DNA from: an uncultured Hyphomonas sp.
Lineage (GTDB): Bacteria; Pseudomonadota; Alphaproteobacteria; Caulobacterales; Hyphomonadaceae
Direction of reading: 5' to 3'
DNA: 64,000 nucleotides
NCBI RefSeq assembly: GCF_963678195.1
Contig: NZ_OY782759.1
Coordinates: forward strand, 682,001-746,000
Shown here: in pieces, positions 10,005-18,600 of the stretch
Layout: every line of letters starts with the position of its first letter
How positions within the stretch are numbered: the stretch's first letter is position 1
The notes under the pieces: model-generated
Told to the model about the DNA's origin: nothing
Seen by the model: the letters and a program-made list of their open reading frames with translations, nothing else
Database searches by the model: none
Made by a program: the position numbers and the translations under genes

Positions 10005-10505
10005 ATGCGTGACCAGATAGCCATCCGCAGGGCAAGCCCGGCGGATGGCTTTCTCATTGAGGGCCTGACACGCCGGATCTGGACCGGGCGGGTGTCAGAG
10101 GAATCGACTGTTTTCACCGAAACGCCTGAATCCGTTGCTGCGCAGCTGGAGAAGGGCGGGGGCGTCATCCTCTGCGATGGGCCAGAGGCTATCGGGTCCG
10201 GCCGCTGGGTGCCTGTACCGGGGCCTTCAGGGCAGGGGCTCTGGATGGAGGTCAAACGGATCGGCGTGCTGGAAGCCTACAGCAAACGCGGTTTCGGGGA
10301 GGCCATCCTGAAAGCCCTCGAAGCGGCTGGCCGCGACGCCGGGGCAGAGGGCGCGCAGCTCGCGGTCCGTCACGACCAGGTGAGGCTGGTCGACTTCTAT
10401 GCCGGTCTTGGTTACGTGCTGGCGGATGATGTGGAACTGACCACGCCCAACCCGCGTTCCCCGCCACATGTCGGCATGCGCAAAGACTTCAGGACGAACA
10501 CATGA
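10005..10505 (+). CDS. GNAT family N-acetyltransferase
   Basis: A 166-residue protein with the GNAT fold pattern. The acetyl-CoA binding motif A region is VKRIGVLEAYSKRGFGEAIL, and the following helix and strand end in DFYAGLGYV, a common GNAT C-terminal motif. The substrate is unknown. The ATG at 10005 was chosen; an earlier in-frame codon would sit inside petC. Its stop overlaps the mtnP start (ATGA), so it is translationally coupled to mtnP. Confidence 0.82.
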   Translation: MRDQIAIRRASPADGFLIEGLTRRIWTGRVSEESTVFTETPESVAAQLEKGGGVILCDGPEAIGSGRWVPVPGPSGQGLWMEVKRIGVLEAYSKRGFGEAILKALEAAGRDAGAEGAQLAVRHDQVRLVDFYAGLGYVLADDVELTTPNPRSPPHVGMRKDFRTNT

Positions 10506-11380
10506 ACAAATGGACCCTCGGCATCATTGGCGGCTCCGGCCTGTATGAAATCGACGGGCTGGAAGACCGGCGTGAAGAGACGGTCGATACGCCCTGGGGC
10601 GCGCCGTCCGATGCGCTGGTGCATGGGCGGATCGGCGATGTGAAGCTGGTTTTCCTTCCGCGCCATGGCCGCGGCCACCGTTTGTCGCCAAGCGAAGTGC
10701 CCTACCGGGCGAACATCGCCGCGCTGAAAATGGCCGGGGTGACGGATGTGCTGGCCATCTCCGCCTGCGGCAGCCTGCAGGAACAGTATGCACCGGGGGA
10801 TTTTCTGGCCGCAGACCAGTTCATTGACCGCACTTTCGCGCGGGCCAAGACCTTTTTCGGGGAGGGGATGGTTGCTCACGTCTCCATGGCTCACCCGGTC
10901 TGTTCCCGGTTCAGCGCGATGGCTGCGGAGGCGGCTGAAGCGGTTGGGGCGAAGGTCCATCGCGGCGGGACCTATATCGCCATGGAAGGCCCGCAATTCT
11001 CGTCGCTCGCCGAATCAAAGCTCTATCGCCAGTGGGGCTGCGACGTGATCGGCATGACCGCGATGCCCGAAGCCAAGCTCGCCCGCGAAGCCGAGCTGCC
11101 TTATGCCGTACTGGGCATGGTGACGGATTATGATTGCTGGCGCGAAGAGGAAGAGGCGGTCACTGTGACCAATGTGCTGGAAGTCATGGCCCGCAACAGC
11201 GCGATCGGCCGGAAAGCCATTGTAAAACTGGCGGAAAGTCTGAGCGGAACGGAGCGTACGCCGAGCCCGGACGGGATCGATTCCTGCCTTGATTACGCAC
11301 TGATTACGGCCGAGGCGGCCCGGAATACGGAAACGATCCACAAGTTGCAGGTGATTGCGGGACGGGCACTCAGCGGCTAA
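10502..11380 (+). CDS. mtnP: S-methyl-5'-thioadenosine phosphorylase
   Basis: A 292-residue phosphorylase of the MTAP/PNP family, cleaving methylthioadenosine (a by-product of polyamine or homoserine lactone synthesis) to adenine and methylthioribose-1-phosphate. Visible motifs are IGGSGLYE at the N-terminus, PRHGRGHRLSPSEVPYRAN, ISACGSLQE, and MEGPQFSSLAE. These match the MTAP rather than the PNP branch. It is cytoplasmic and at the end of the petABC-GNAT-mtnP run. No apt or mtnA gene lies next to it, so the rest of the salvage pathway must be elsewhere. Confidence 0.92.
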   Translation: MNKWTLGIIGGSGLYEIDGLEDRREETVDTPWGAPSDALVHGRIGDVKLVFLPRHGRGHRLSPSEVPYRANIAALKMAGVTDVLAISACGSLQEQYAPGDFLAADQFIDRTFARAKTFFGEGMVAHVSMAHPVCSRFSAMAAEAAEAVGAKVHRGGTYIAMEGPQFSSLAESKLYRQWGCDVIGMTAMPEAKLAREAELPYAVLGMVTDYDCWREEEEAVTVTNVLEVMARNSAIGRKAIVKLAESLSGTERTPSPDGIDSCLDYALITAEAARNTETIHKLQVIAGRALSG

Positions 11381-11449
11381 GGTTTCCGTTCCATTAACCT
11401 GAACGGGCGCGGGGCTGGTGCGTTCGGGCTGATTGGAGGGGAGCTCAGA

Positions 11450-12487
11450 ATGAGTGAATCGCAGTTCTACACGTTCATCACCGGCGGGGTCTCTCTGATG
11501 ATCGCCGCCGGGTTGCTGGTTGCCTGGCATCTCTGGCGCATGCGCGAAGAGCATCAGGCGGGCATCGTTTCGGCCCTGGATGGGGTCAGCCATGAGCTGC
11601 GGATCAATCTCCAGCGCTTTGTCTCCGAACTTGGCCAGGTTCATGCCATTGAACAGGCTGGGCCAGACCTGCTGCTGCCGGTCCGCCATCCGCAGCTGGA
11701 CGGCGTGAATGCCTCTATGATCCGGGCCAACCGCAATGCGCTGGCCGTGATTGGCAACACTTATCAGGAACTCGAAGCCCGCAAGATGGCGCTGCGTGCG
11801 GCGCTGGCGCAGGGCCGTGATCCGGTCGATTCACTGGACGACGCGATGGATGCCACGATCAACGGCATCGCGACGCTTTATATGTGGGAAATGCACAATG
11901 GCGCCCGGCCGTCAGAAGTGGGCCGTGTCCGTTCCTGGGATGTCCGTGACTGGATGAAAGGGCACAATTTCACCCAGCAGTCGCTGCCCGGCATGTATCT
12001 GCGGGATGAAGTGGTGGAGCGCCTGCGGGCCTATGGCCTGCACCTTACGCCAAAGCCGCTGACCCATACGGCGCACGAATACTATTCCATGCAATACGAC
12101 CGGAAGGCCGATGTTCACGCGCCGTTCGGCCGCCGCAAGACGCCGGAGCAGCTGGAAGAGGCTGCGCGCAAGGCTGAGGAGAAGGCGGCGAAGAAAGCCG
12201 CCAAGCAAGCCGAGAAAGAGGCGCGCAAGGCTGCCAAGGCGGCTGAAAAAGCCGAAAAGGACGCCGCAGCCGAGGCGGAGAAAGATGCAAAAAAAGCCGC
12301 AGCACTCGCCGCCACGGATGAGGTGGTGGATGAGGGGCAGGCTTTTGCAGAGCAGCCCGTCGACGAGACCTATGAAGAAGGCCAGGTCTTCCATTCCTCC
12401 CATGACGAACCGTCAGACATGACAGACGAGGATGAAGACGAATTCGGGATGATGGAAGACGCCGAGACGAATACCCGTCCGAACTAG
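11450..12487 (+). CDS. Membrane-anchored protein of unknown function with Lys/Ala-rich region
   Basis: A 345-residue protein, not recognised. It has one N-terminal helix (about residues 9-27), a soluble middle part rich in helices (30-215), then a highly repetitive Lys/Ala/Glu block at about 225-290 made of short units such as KAAKKAAKQAEKEARKAAK, and an acidic tail. The block resembles a long charged single helix or a histone H1-like nucleic-acid binding tail, but with balanced charge. Strong ribosome site GGAGGGGAG precedes the ATG. It converges on the HerA-like gene with only 8 bp between stops. Confidence 0.75.
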   Translation: MSESQFYTFITGGVSLMIAAGLLVAWHLWRMREEHQAGIVSALDGVSHELRINLQRFVSELGQVHAIEQAGPDLLLPVRHPQLDGVNASMIRANRNALAVIGNTYQELEARKMALRAALAQGRDPVDSLDDAMDATINGIATLYMWEMHNGARPSEVGRVRSWDVRDWMKGHNFTQQSLPGMYLRDEVVERLRAYGLHLTPKPLTHTAHEYYSMQYDRKADVHAPFGRRKTPEQLEEAARKAEEKAAKKAAKQAEKEARKAAKAAEKAEKDAAAEAEKDAKKAAALAATDEVVDEGQAFAEQPVDETYEEGQVFHSSHDEPSDMTDEDEDEFGMMEDAETNTRPN

Positions 12488-12495
12488 AGTCCCGG

Positions 12496-14025
12496 TCAGC
12501 GCTTCATGCTGCCGAGAATCCCGCGGAGAATGTAGCGCGTGAATTCGCGGGCCGCGGTGCGGGCGGCCTGGTTGCCAGCCTTCTGAAGCGGCGACATACG
12601 GCGCGACCGGCTCGAACGGGTCTTCTTGGCGCGGGCTTTTTTCGCTTTGAGTTCTTTCGCCGCTTTTTCTTCCTCTTTGGCGAGGCGCTCGGCTTCCTTT
12701 TCAGCCCTGGCTTCCTTGGCTTCAAGGATTTCGTAGGCGGACTGCCGGTCGACGATGCCTTCATATTTCCCGGCCACGGGGCTTTCGTTTATCACCTTCT
12801 TGCGTTCGGCGTCTTCCGCAGGGCCGAGCCGTGAGGCCGGCGGGCGGACAACTGTATGCTGAACAATGCACGGCGCGCCTTTTGCATCGAGCGTCGAGAC
12901 CAGCGCTTCACCCACGCCGAGCGTCGTAATCACTTCTTCCGTGTCAAAAGCCGGGTTCGGACGGAAGGAATCTGCCGCCGCGCGAACGCCTTTGCGTTCA
13001 GCCGGCGTGTAGGCGCGCAGGGCATGCTGGAACCGGTTGCCGAGCTGCGCCAGCACGCTTTCCGGCAGGTCGCGCGGGTTCTGCGTCACGAAGAATACAC
13101 CGACGCCCTTGGAGCGGATCAGGCGCACGACCTGTTCGATTTTCTGGAGCAGGGCGGAGGGCGTATCGTCGAACAGAAGGTGGGCTTCGTCGAAGAAGAA
13201 GACGAGTTTCGGTTTGTCCGGGTCGCCCACTTCCGGCAGCTGTTCGAACAGTTCCGACAACAGCCAGAGCAGGAAAGTGGAGTAGAGTTTCGGGCTGTTG
13301 ATGAGGCGGGTGGAGTCCAGCACGCTGACGATGCCGCGGCCATCTGTGGTGGTGCGCATCATGTCCGCCAGTTCCAGTGCCGGTTCCCCGAAGAAATGCT
13401 CGGCCCCTTCGCGTTCCATGACCAGCAGGTTGCGCTGCACGGCGCCGAGCGACGCCGAGGCGATGTTGCCGTATTCCTTGCTGAGTTCGTCGCGGATTTC
13501 CTTGTCGCTCATATGGGCGAGCAGTTTACGCAGGTCTTTCAGGTCGAGCAGGGCAAGGCCATTGTCGTCGGCATATTCGAAGGCAATGTTCAGCACACCT
13601 TCCTGCGCATCGGTCAGTCCCATCAGGCGTGACAGCAGCAGCGGGCCCATTTCCGAAATGGTTGTGCGGACAGGGTGGCCTTTCTCCCCGAACAGATCCC
13701 AGAAAATCGTCGGGGCGCCGGCATAGGAATAGTCGGCCAGGCCGATCTTTTCAGCACGGGACACGAGCTTCGGATGCAGCGGGTGCTTCTCGCTGCCGGG
13801 CACGCAGATGCCGGACAGGTCGCCCTTCACATCGGCGCAGAAGACCGGCACGCCGGCATCGGAAAAGCCCTGGGCGAGGATCTGCAGCGTGACGGTCTTG
13901 CCTGTGCCGGTTGCGCCGGCGACCAGGCCGTGGCGGTTGGCGATCTTCAGCAGCAGTTCCTGTGCGACGTCCGGTTTGCCGGTTCCGTTCGCGTCTGCGC
14001 CGCCGATGAAAATGGAATTTGTCAT
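12496..14025 (-). CDS. HerA-like helicase / DUF853 ATPase
   Basis: A 509-residue P-loop ATPase of the HerA/FtsK superfamily, DUF853 type. Walker A GATGTGKT is at residues 37-44 and Walker B is in LVFFFDEAHLLFDD. Between them is the family stretch FWDLFGEKGHPVRTTISEMGP. The C-terminal 90 residues are Lys/Ala/Glu-rich (KEARAEKEAERLAKEEEKA) and end in a basic segment. DUF853 proteins are widespread and usually called putative DNA helicases or translocases; the role is not known. No nuclease (NurA-like) partner is adjacent, so a HerA-NurA repair pair is not supported here. Confidence 0.9.
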   Translation of the reverse strand: MTNSIFIGGADANGTGKPDVAQELLLKIANRHGLVAGATGTGKTVTLQILAQGFSDAGVPVFCADVKGDLSGICVPGSEKHPLHPKLVSRAEKIGLADYSYAGAPTIFWDLFGEKGHPVRTTISEMGPLLLSRLMGLTDAQEGVLNIAFEYADDNGLALLDLKDLRKLLAHMSDKEIRDELSKEYGNIASASLGAVQRNLLVMEREGAEHFFGEPALELADMMRTTTDGRGIVSVLDSTRLINSPKLYSTFLLWLLSELFEQLPEVGDPDKPKLVFFFDEAHLLFDDTPSALLQKIEQVVRLIRSKGVGVFFVTQNPRDLPESVLAQLGNRFQHALRAYTPAERKGVRAAADSFRPNPAFDTEEVITTLGVGEALVSTLDAKGAPCIVQHTVVRPPASRLGPAEDAERKKVINESPVAGKYEGIVDRQSAYEILEAKEARAEKEAERLAKEEEKAAKELKAKKARAKKTRSSRSRRMSPLQKAGNQAARTAAREFTRYILRGILGSMKR

Positions 14026-14185
14026 GGATGCCCCGCCTCTTTATTTCCTGCCGGGACGCTAGAGAATTCGCCGGATTCGGCAAGAGGCGGGGTGTAACGG
14101 GCCAGTCTGAGTCCGGGCAGCTATGAGCTGCTTGACGCCGGGCGGGGCTGGCGCCACGCTTGGCCAAAGCCAAGGGGGAACGGAA

Positions 14186-15307
14186 ATGAGCCGCGCTGCC
14201 ACCACCGGAATCTGGGTCATCGCAACAGGTGTGATCATCGCATTCCTGTACTGGACGCGGGCCATACTGGCGCCGTTCGCGCTGGCCGTTTTCCTGTTCC
14301 TGACCATCGAGGGCTTTGCCACGATGATCGACAACTGGACCCGTTTCCTGAAGATCGGCCATGCGCGCGTCATCGCGATCCTGCTGGTGCTCAGCGGCTT
14401 CATCGGCTTCATCGGATTGATGGCCAATGGCATCGCAGAGTTCGGGCGCGATGCCGGGGAATATGAGACCAAGATCAATGGCCTGATTAACGACGCCTAT
14501 GAAGTCGTGCACATGACCGGGGCGCCGACTTTGCAGGAATTGCTGTTCAACGAGACGGGCCAGCGTTTCTTCGCCACGATTGCCAATGCGACGGGAGACC
14601 TGTCGGGCGATGTGGTGCTGATCCTGATCTATGTCGCTTTCCTGTTCCTTGCCCAATCCGGCTGGACGCGGAAGCTGGACAACATGTTCCCGGAGACCGG
14701 AACCCGTGCCCAGGTCCGGGCAGTAGGGGAAGAGGCCCGCCGGGGAATTGAAAGCTATCTCTGGACGCAGACCGTGATTTCAGCCCTCATCACGGTGCTT
14801 ACCTATTGTTCACTGCTGGTGCTGGGCGTGAAGAATGCGCTGTTTTTGTCAGCGCTGATTTTCGTCCTGAACTATATCCCGACCGTCGGATCGATCGTTG
14901 CGGCGATGGTGCCGCCGCTCTTTGCGCTGGTGCAGCCCAGCATGCCGGCCTGGGTGCCGGGCCTGCCGCCGCAGGATACCTACATCTATGCCGGGCTGGT
15001 CCTGGCGGTTGTCAGCTTCTGGCAGTTCTCGATCGGGAACTTCATTCAGCCACGCATGATGGGAGAATCACTCAACCTGTCGTCGTTGGTCGTGTTGCTG
15101 GCGCTGGCCATCTGGGGCGTGGTCTGGGGCATTCCGGGCATGTTCCTGTCAGCCCCGCTGACCGTACTGATGATGGTGCTGTTCGCGCAGTCCGAAGCGA
15201 CGCGCTGGATTGCGATCCTGTTGTCCTCAGACGGCAACCCGCAGGGCAAGGGAGGGCTTCAGCCAGAGCGAGTTACAGCTGGTGCTGCACAAGACGGTGG
15301 AGCCTAA
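14186..15307 (+). CDS. AI-2E family transporter (PerM-like permease)
   Basis: A 373-residue integral membrane protein of the AI-2E / UPF0118 family. It starts with two helices (residues 8-50), has a long loop, and ends in the conserved half that includes LNYIPTVGSIVAAMVPPLFAL and IQPRMMGESLNLSSLVVLLA. Members export varied small solutes or ions; only a few were linked to autoinducer 2, so no substrate is claimed. The ATG at 14186 has AAGGGGGAACGG upstream. It is divergent from the HerA-like gene. Confidence 0.9.
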   Translation: MSRAATTGIWVIATGVIIAFLYWTRAILAPFALAVFLFLTIEGFATMIDNWTRFLKIGHARVIAILLVLSGFIGFIGLMANGIAEFGRDAGEYETKINGLINDAYEVVHMTGAPTLQELLFNETGQRFFATIANATGDLSGDVVLILIYVAFLFLAQSGWTRKLDNMFPETGTRAQVRAVGEEARRGIESYLWTQTVISALITVLTYCSLLVLGVKNALFLSALIFVLNYIPTVGSIVAAMVPPLFALVQPSMPAWVPGLPPQDTYIYAGLVLAVVSFWQFSIGNFIQPRMMGESLNLSSLVVLLALAIWGVVWGIPGMFLSAPLTVLMMVLFAQSEATRWIAILLSSDGNPQGKGGLQPERVTAGAAQDGGA

Positions 15308-15429
15308 AACCAATTCATGGCAATCCACAACTGTACCGCGATCTGAACGGCTCACGCTTTCAGTATTTCAGGAATTTGCAAGTGGACTGATTTGCCGCTC
15401 TTGCGCATAAAATGTCCGACATAATATAC

Positions 15430-15535
15430 GATATAAAGCGATCAGGCCTCCGCGTGCGTCCCCCCACCCAGCCTGCGGACCAAAGGCCTGTAGGACCCGC
15501 CGGACACGTCCCCGTTCGGCGGGTCCGTTTTATTT
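15430..15535 (+). ncRNA. Candidate small RNA or short leader transcript
   Basis: A promoter-like block (TTGCGC at 15401-15406, then TAATATACGATATAA at 15422-15436) is followed about 60 bp later by a strong intrinsic terminator. A short transcript of roughly 100 nt is a reasonable reading. It matches no RNA family I recognise. The alternative is that the terminator simply ends the permease transcript 186 bp after its stop. The 5' end given is a guess. Confidence 0.35.
15493..15535 (+). terminator. Strong intrinsic terminator
   Basis: GGACCCGCCG (15493-15502) pairs perfectly with CGGCGGGTCC (15517-15526) around a 14-nt loop, followed by GTTTTATTT. A 10-bp GC-rich stem with a T-rich tail is a textbook rightward terminator, ending either the permease transcript or the candidate small RNA. 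Confidence 0.88.
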
Positions 15536-15573
15536 GGGCAGAAATGTTCCCTGTTCGCCAGCGCAACACGAAA

Positions 15574-15587
15574 GTTTCAATTGAAAC
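15574..15587. promoter_or_regulatory. 14-bp perfect palindrome upstream of the glutamate dehydrogenase gene
   Basis: GTTTCAATTGAAAC reads identically on both strands and lies 80 bp before the ATG of the glutamate dehydrogenase gene. The core TTCAATTGAA is the type of symmetric AT-rich site bound by dimeric winged-helix regulators, but no regulator is assigned. Being continuous with no spacer, it is better suited to a protein dimer than to an RNA hairpin. Confidence 0.5.
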
Positions 15588-15666
15588 CACCAAGTTGAAG
15601 GAATAGGTGACCCGCGTTAGACCGGAGCAACACCGAATCCTTCCCCTTTGTGTGTGAGTCATTTCC

Positions 15667-18600
15667 ATGAACAATCAGACTGCCGCCGCCGATCCGCTTG
15701 ATCAGGTGCTGACGCAGGTCCGGCTGGAGTCAGGCAATGAAGACCTGAGCGGCCTGGAGCCGGCCGATATCGAGAGGCTGGCCCGCGGCTTGTGGAGCTG
15801 GGCTGCAGAGCTCCCGGCCGGTGAGCAGAAGGTCCGTATCCTCGCCGATGCGGAGGGCGCGTCTGGCAAACTGGGCCGCAGCATTCTCGAGACAGCCAGT
15901 CCGGACATGCCGTTCCTGGTCGATTCGCTGCTGGGGGAGTGTGCCGACCAGGGCTTTGAAGTGCGCACCCTGTTCCACCCGGTTGTCCGGTTGACGGACG
16001 GGCGCATGATTTCTGTCATCCAGATTCATCTGCCGCGCCTGACAGACCGCGAGGCGGCCCGTCTGGAGGAGGGCGCCCGCAAGACGCTGAAGGATGCGGC
16101 CCAGGCCGTTGCCGACTTCAAACCGATGAAAGAGCGGATGCGTGAAGAAATCCGCCGCCTGTCCGTTCTGGAAGAGCCCCGGCATGCCGATACGCATGAG
16201 GCGGTCGCATTCCTGGAATGGCTGACCAAGAACCATTTCGTCTTCCTCGGCTGCCGTGAATACCGGTTCGAAACCGATTCTGAAGGCCGTGTCCTGCCGG
16301 AAGAACCGATCATGATCGAAGGCAGCAATCTGGGCCTGCTGCGGGATGAGGATCTGAACGTCCTGTCCCGCGATGCCGAGCCGCTTGTGCTGACCCCCGG
16401 TATCGGCGAACTCCTTGAGGAGCCTTTCCCCCTGATTGTGGCCAAGTCGACCCTGATCAGCCGCATCCATCGCCGCGTTGCGTGCGATTATGTGGGCGTC
16501 AAACAGTATGACGAACAGGGCCGGGTGAATGGCGAGGTCCGCTTCCTCGGCCTGTTTACCGCAGAAGCCTATGACGAGACGGCCCGCTCCATCCCGTTCA
16601 TCCGCCGCCGTGTGCTGAAGGTGATCGCGTCCTCCGGTGCGACGCCGGGTGGCCATACCGAAAAAGCGATTGCGAACCTTCTGGAAACTTGGCCGCGCGA
16701 CGAGCTGTTCCAGACCGGTTCGAAAGTGCTGGCCCCGATGATCATGGGGGCCCTGCATCTGATCGGGCGGCCGCGGACGCGACTGTTCCTGCGCCGCGAT
16801 CAGTTCGACCGCTTTGCTTCCGCAATTGTGTACGTGCCGCGTGAGGCCTACGACACCACGCTCCGTGAACGCATCACAGAGACGCTTGAGCGTGCCTATA
16901 ATGGCCACCTGATCCGCTTCCAGCCCTATTTCGATACCGGGCCGCTGGCGCGGGTTCACTTCCAGATCGCCATTGACCGAAGCCATCCGGAACCGGATGT
17001 CGAGGAATTGGAGGCGGAAATTACCCGTCTTGCCCGCACCTGGGACCAGGCCTTGCGCGAAGCCATGATGCAGGCCGACTTCGACCCGGCTGACGCGGAA
17101 GGGGCCCGAACCTTCATCGGCGCATTCAACGCTGCCTATCGCGAGGCGTTCACGCCGGAAGAGGCAATGCGCGATGTTGCCATGATGGCACGTCTCAGCT
17201 CCGGCGCGCCGATCGTGGCGCGGGCATACCGGGCCGGGCAGGAAGACGCCGACAAGATCCGGGTGAAGATTTACTCCCGGAACGGATCGATCCCGCTGTC
17301 GCGCTGCGTGCCGGTCTTCGAGAAAATGGGCCTGTTTGCGGCCTTCGAGACCGGGTATCCGATCCGTCCGACCGAGCCCCCGGTTCCAGGCGCGCCGGAT
17401 GTTTACTGGGTCCACGACCTGTCGATGCGCACCGAAAACGCAGCGTCCATCGATCTCGACGAAGTGGCCCGGCGTCTTGAAGACGCGTTCGTGGCTGTCT
17501 GGAGCGGGTATGCGGAGAATGACGGGTTCAACCGGCTTATCCTTTCGGCTGGTGCGACCTGGCGCGAAGCGGCGCTGATCCGCACCTTGTGCGCCTATCG
17601 CCGGCAGACCGGGCTGGACCAGCCCCAGGATGTCCAGGAGGCGGCGCTCGCCCGCTATCCGCAACTTACCCGCCAGTTGATCGAGCTTTTCGCCTGCCGC
17701 TTCGACCCGGCGAAGGACCTCAGTCTACGCCAGCGGGAAGAGGCGTGCCGTGAGATTTGCGGCCGGATCGAGACGAGCCTGCGGGACGTGTCCGCACTGG
17801 CGGACGATCAGGTCCTGCGCCGTCTGACAGACCTGATCCTTGGTGTGCAGCGGACCAATTTCTACCAGGCCGCCGCCGATGGCGGGCCGCACAGTTTTGT
17901 CAGCCTGAAGATCGCCAGCCGCGTGCTGCGCGAAATCCCGGAACCCAAACCGTTCCGCGAGATCTACATGTCCAGCCCGAAGGTCGAAGGGGTTCACCTG
18001 CGCTTCGGCCCGGTTGCCCGGGGCGGCCTGCGCTGGTCGGACCGCGCCGCCGACTATCGCACCGAAGTGCTGGGCCTGGTCAAAGCGCAGCAGGTGAAGA
18101 ACGCCGTGATCGTGCCGGTTGGCTCAAAAGGCGGCTTCTATCCAAAACAATTGCCCGACCGGTCGGACCGCAATGCCTGGTTCGAGGCCGGACGCGAGGC
18201 CTACAAGGAATTCATCACCGCACTGCTGGAACTGACGGACAATCTCGTGGACGGTGAGGTCGTGCATCCGGCGGACACGGTCATCTGGGATGGAGAGGAT
18301 CCGTACCTCGTCGTCGCCGCAGACAAGGGCACTGCCACCTTCTCCGATACCGCCAATGCGATCAGCCTCGCCAAAGGCCACTGGCTGGGCGATGCATTCG
18401 CTTCCGGCGGGTCGGCAGGGTATGATCACAAAAAGATGGGCATCACCGCGCGCGGCGCGTGGGAAGCGGTCAAGCGCCACTTCCGGGAAATGGGTAAGGA
18501 CATCCAGACAGAGCCTTTCACCGTGATCGGTGTTGGCGACATGAGCGGCGATGTCTTCGGCAACGGCATGCTGTTGTCGCCCGAAATCCGCCTCGTCGCC

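Larger units (their letters stand above)
15308..15666. other. Intergenic region holding a possible small RNA gene, a terminator and an operator-like palindrome
   Basis: This 359-bp stretch between the permease and the glutamate dehydrogenase has no convincing protein gene. From left to right it holds an AT-rich promoter-like block (15392-15437), a GC-rich stretch, a strong rightward intrinsic terminator (15493-15535) and a perfect 14-bp palindrome (15574-15587). The remaining 80 bp form the leader of the dehydrogenase gene. Each element is listed separately. Confidence 0.6.

Noticed and set aside
7360-10035. A long minus-strand open frame opposite petB and petC (891 codons)
   Set aside because: It is antisense to three certain genes with intact motifs; the product is His/Arg-rich with no domain pattern. 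High GC and codon bias of petBC leave the opposite frame open.
15730-17664. A 644-codon minus-strand frame opposite the glutamate dehydrogenase
   Set aside because: A mirror of a strongly biased coding region; the composition is unlike a real protein of this genome.
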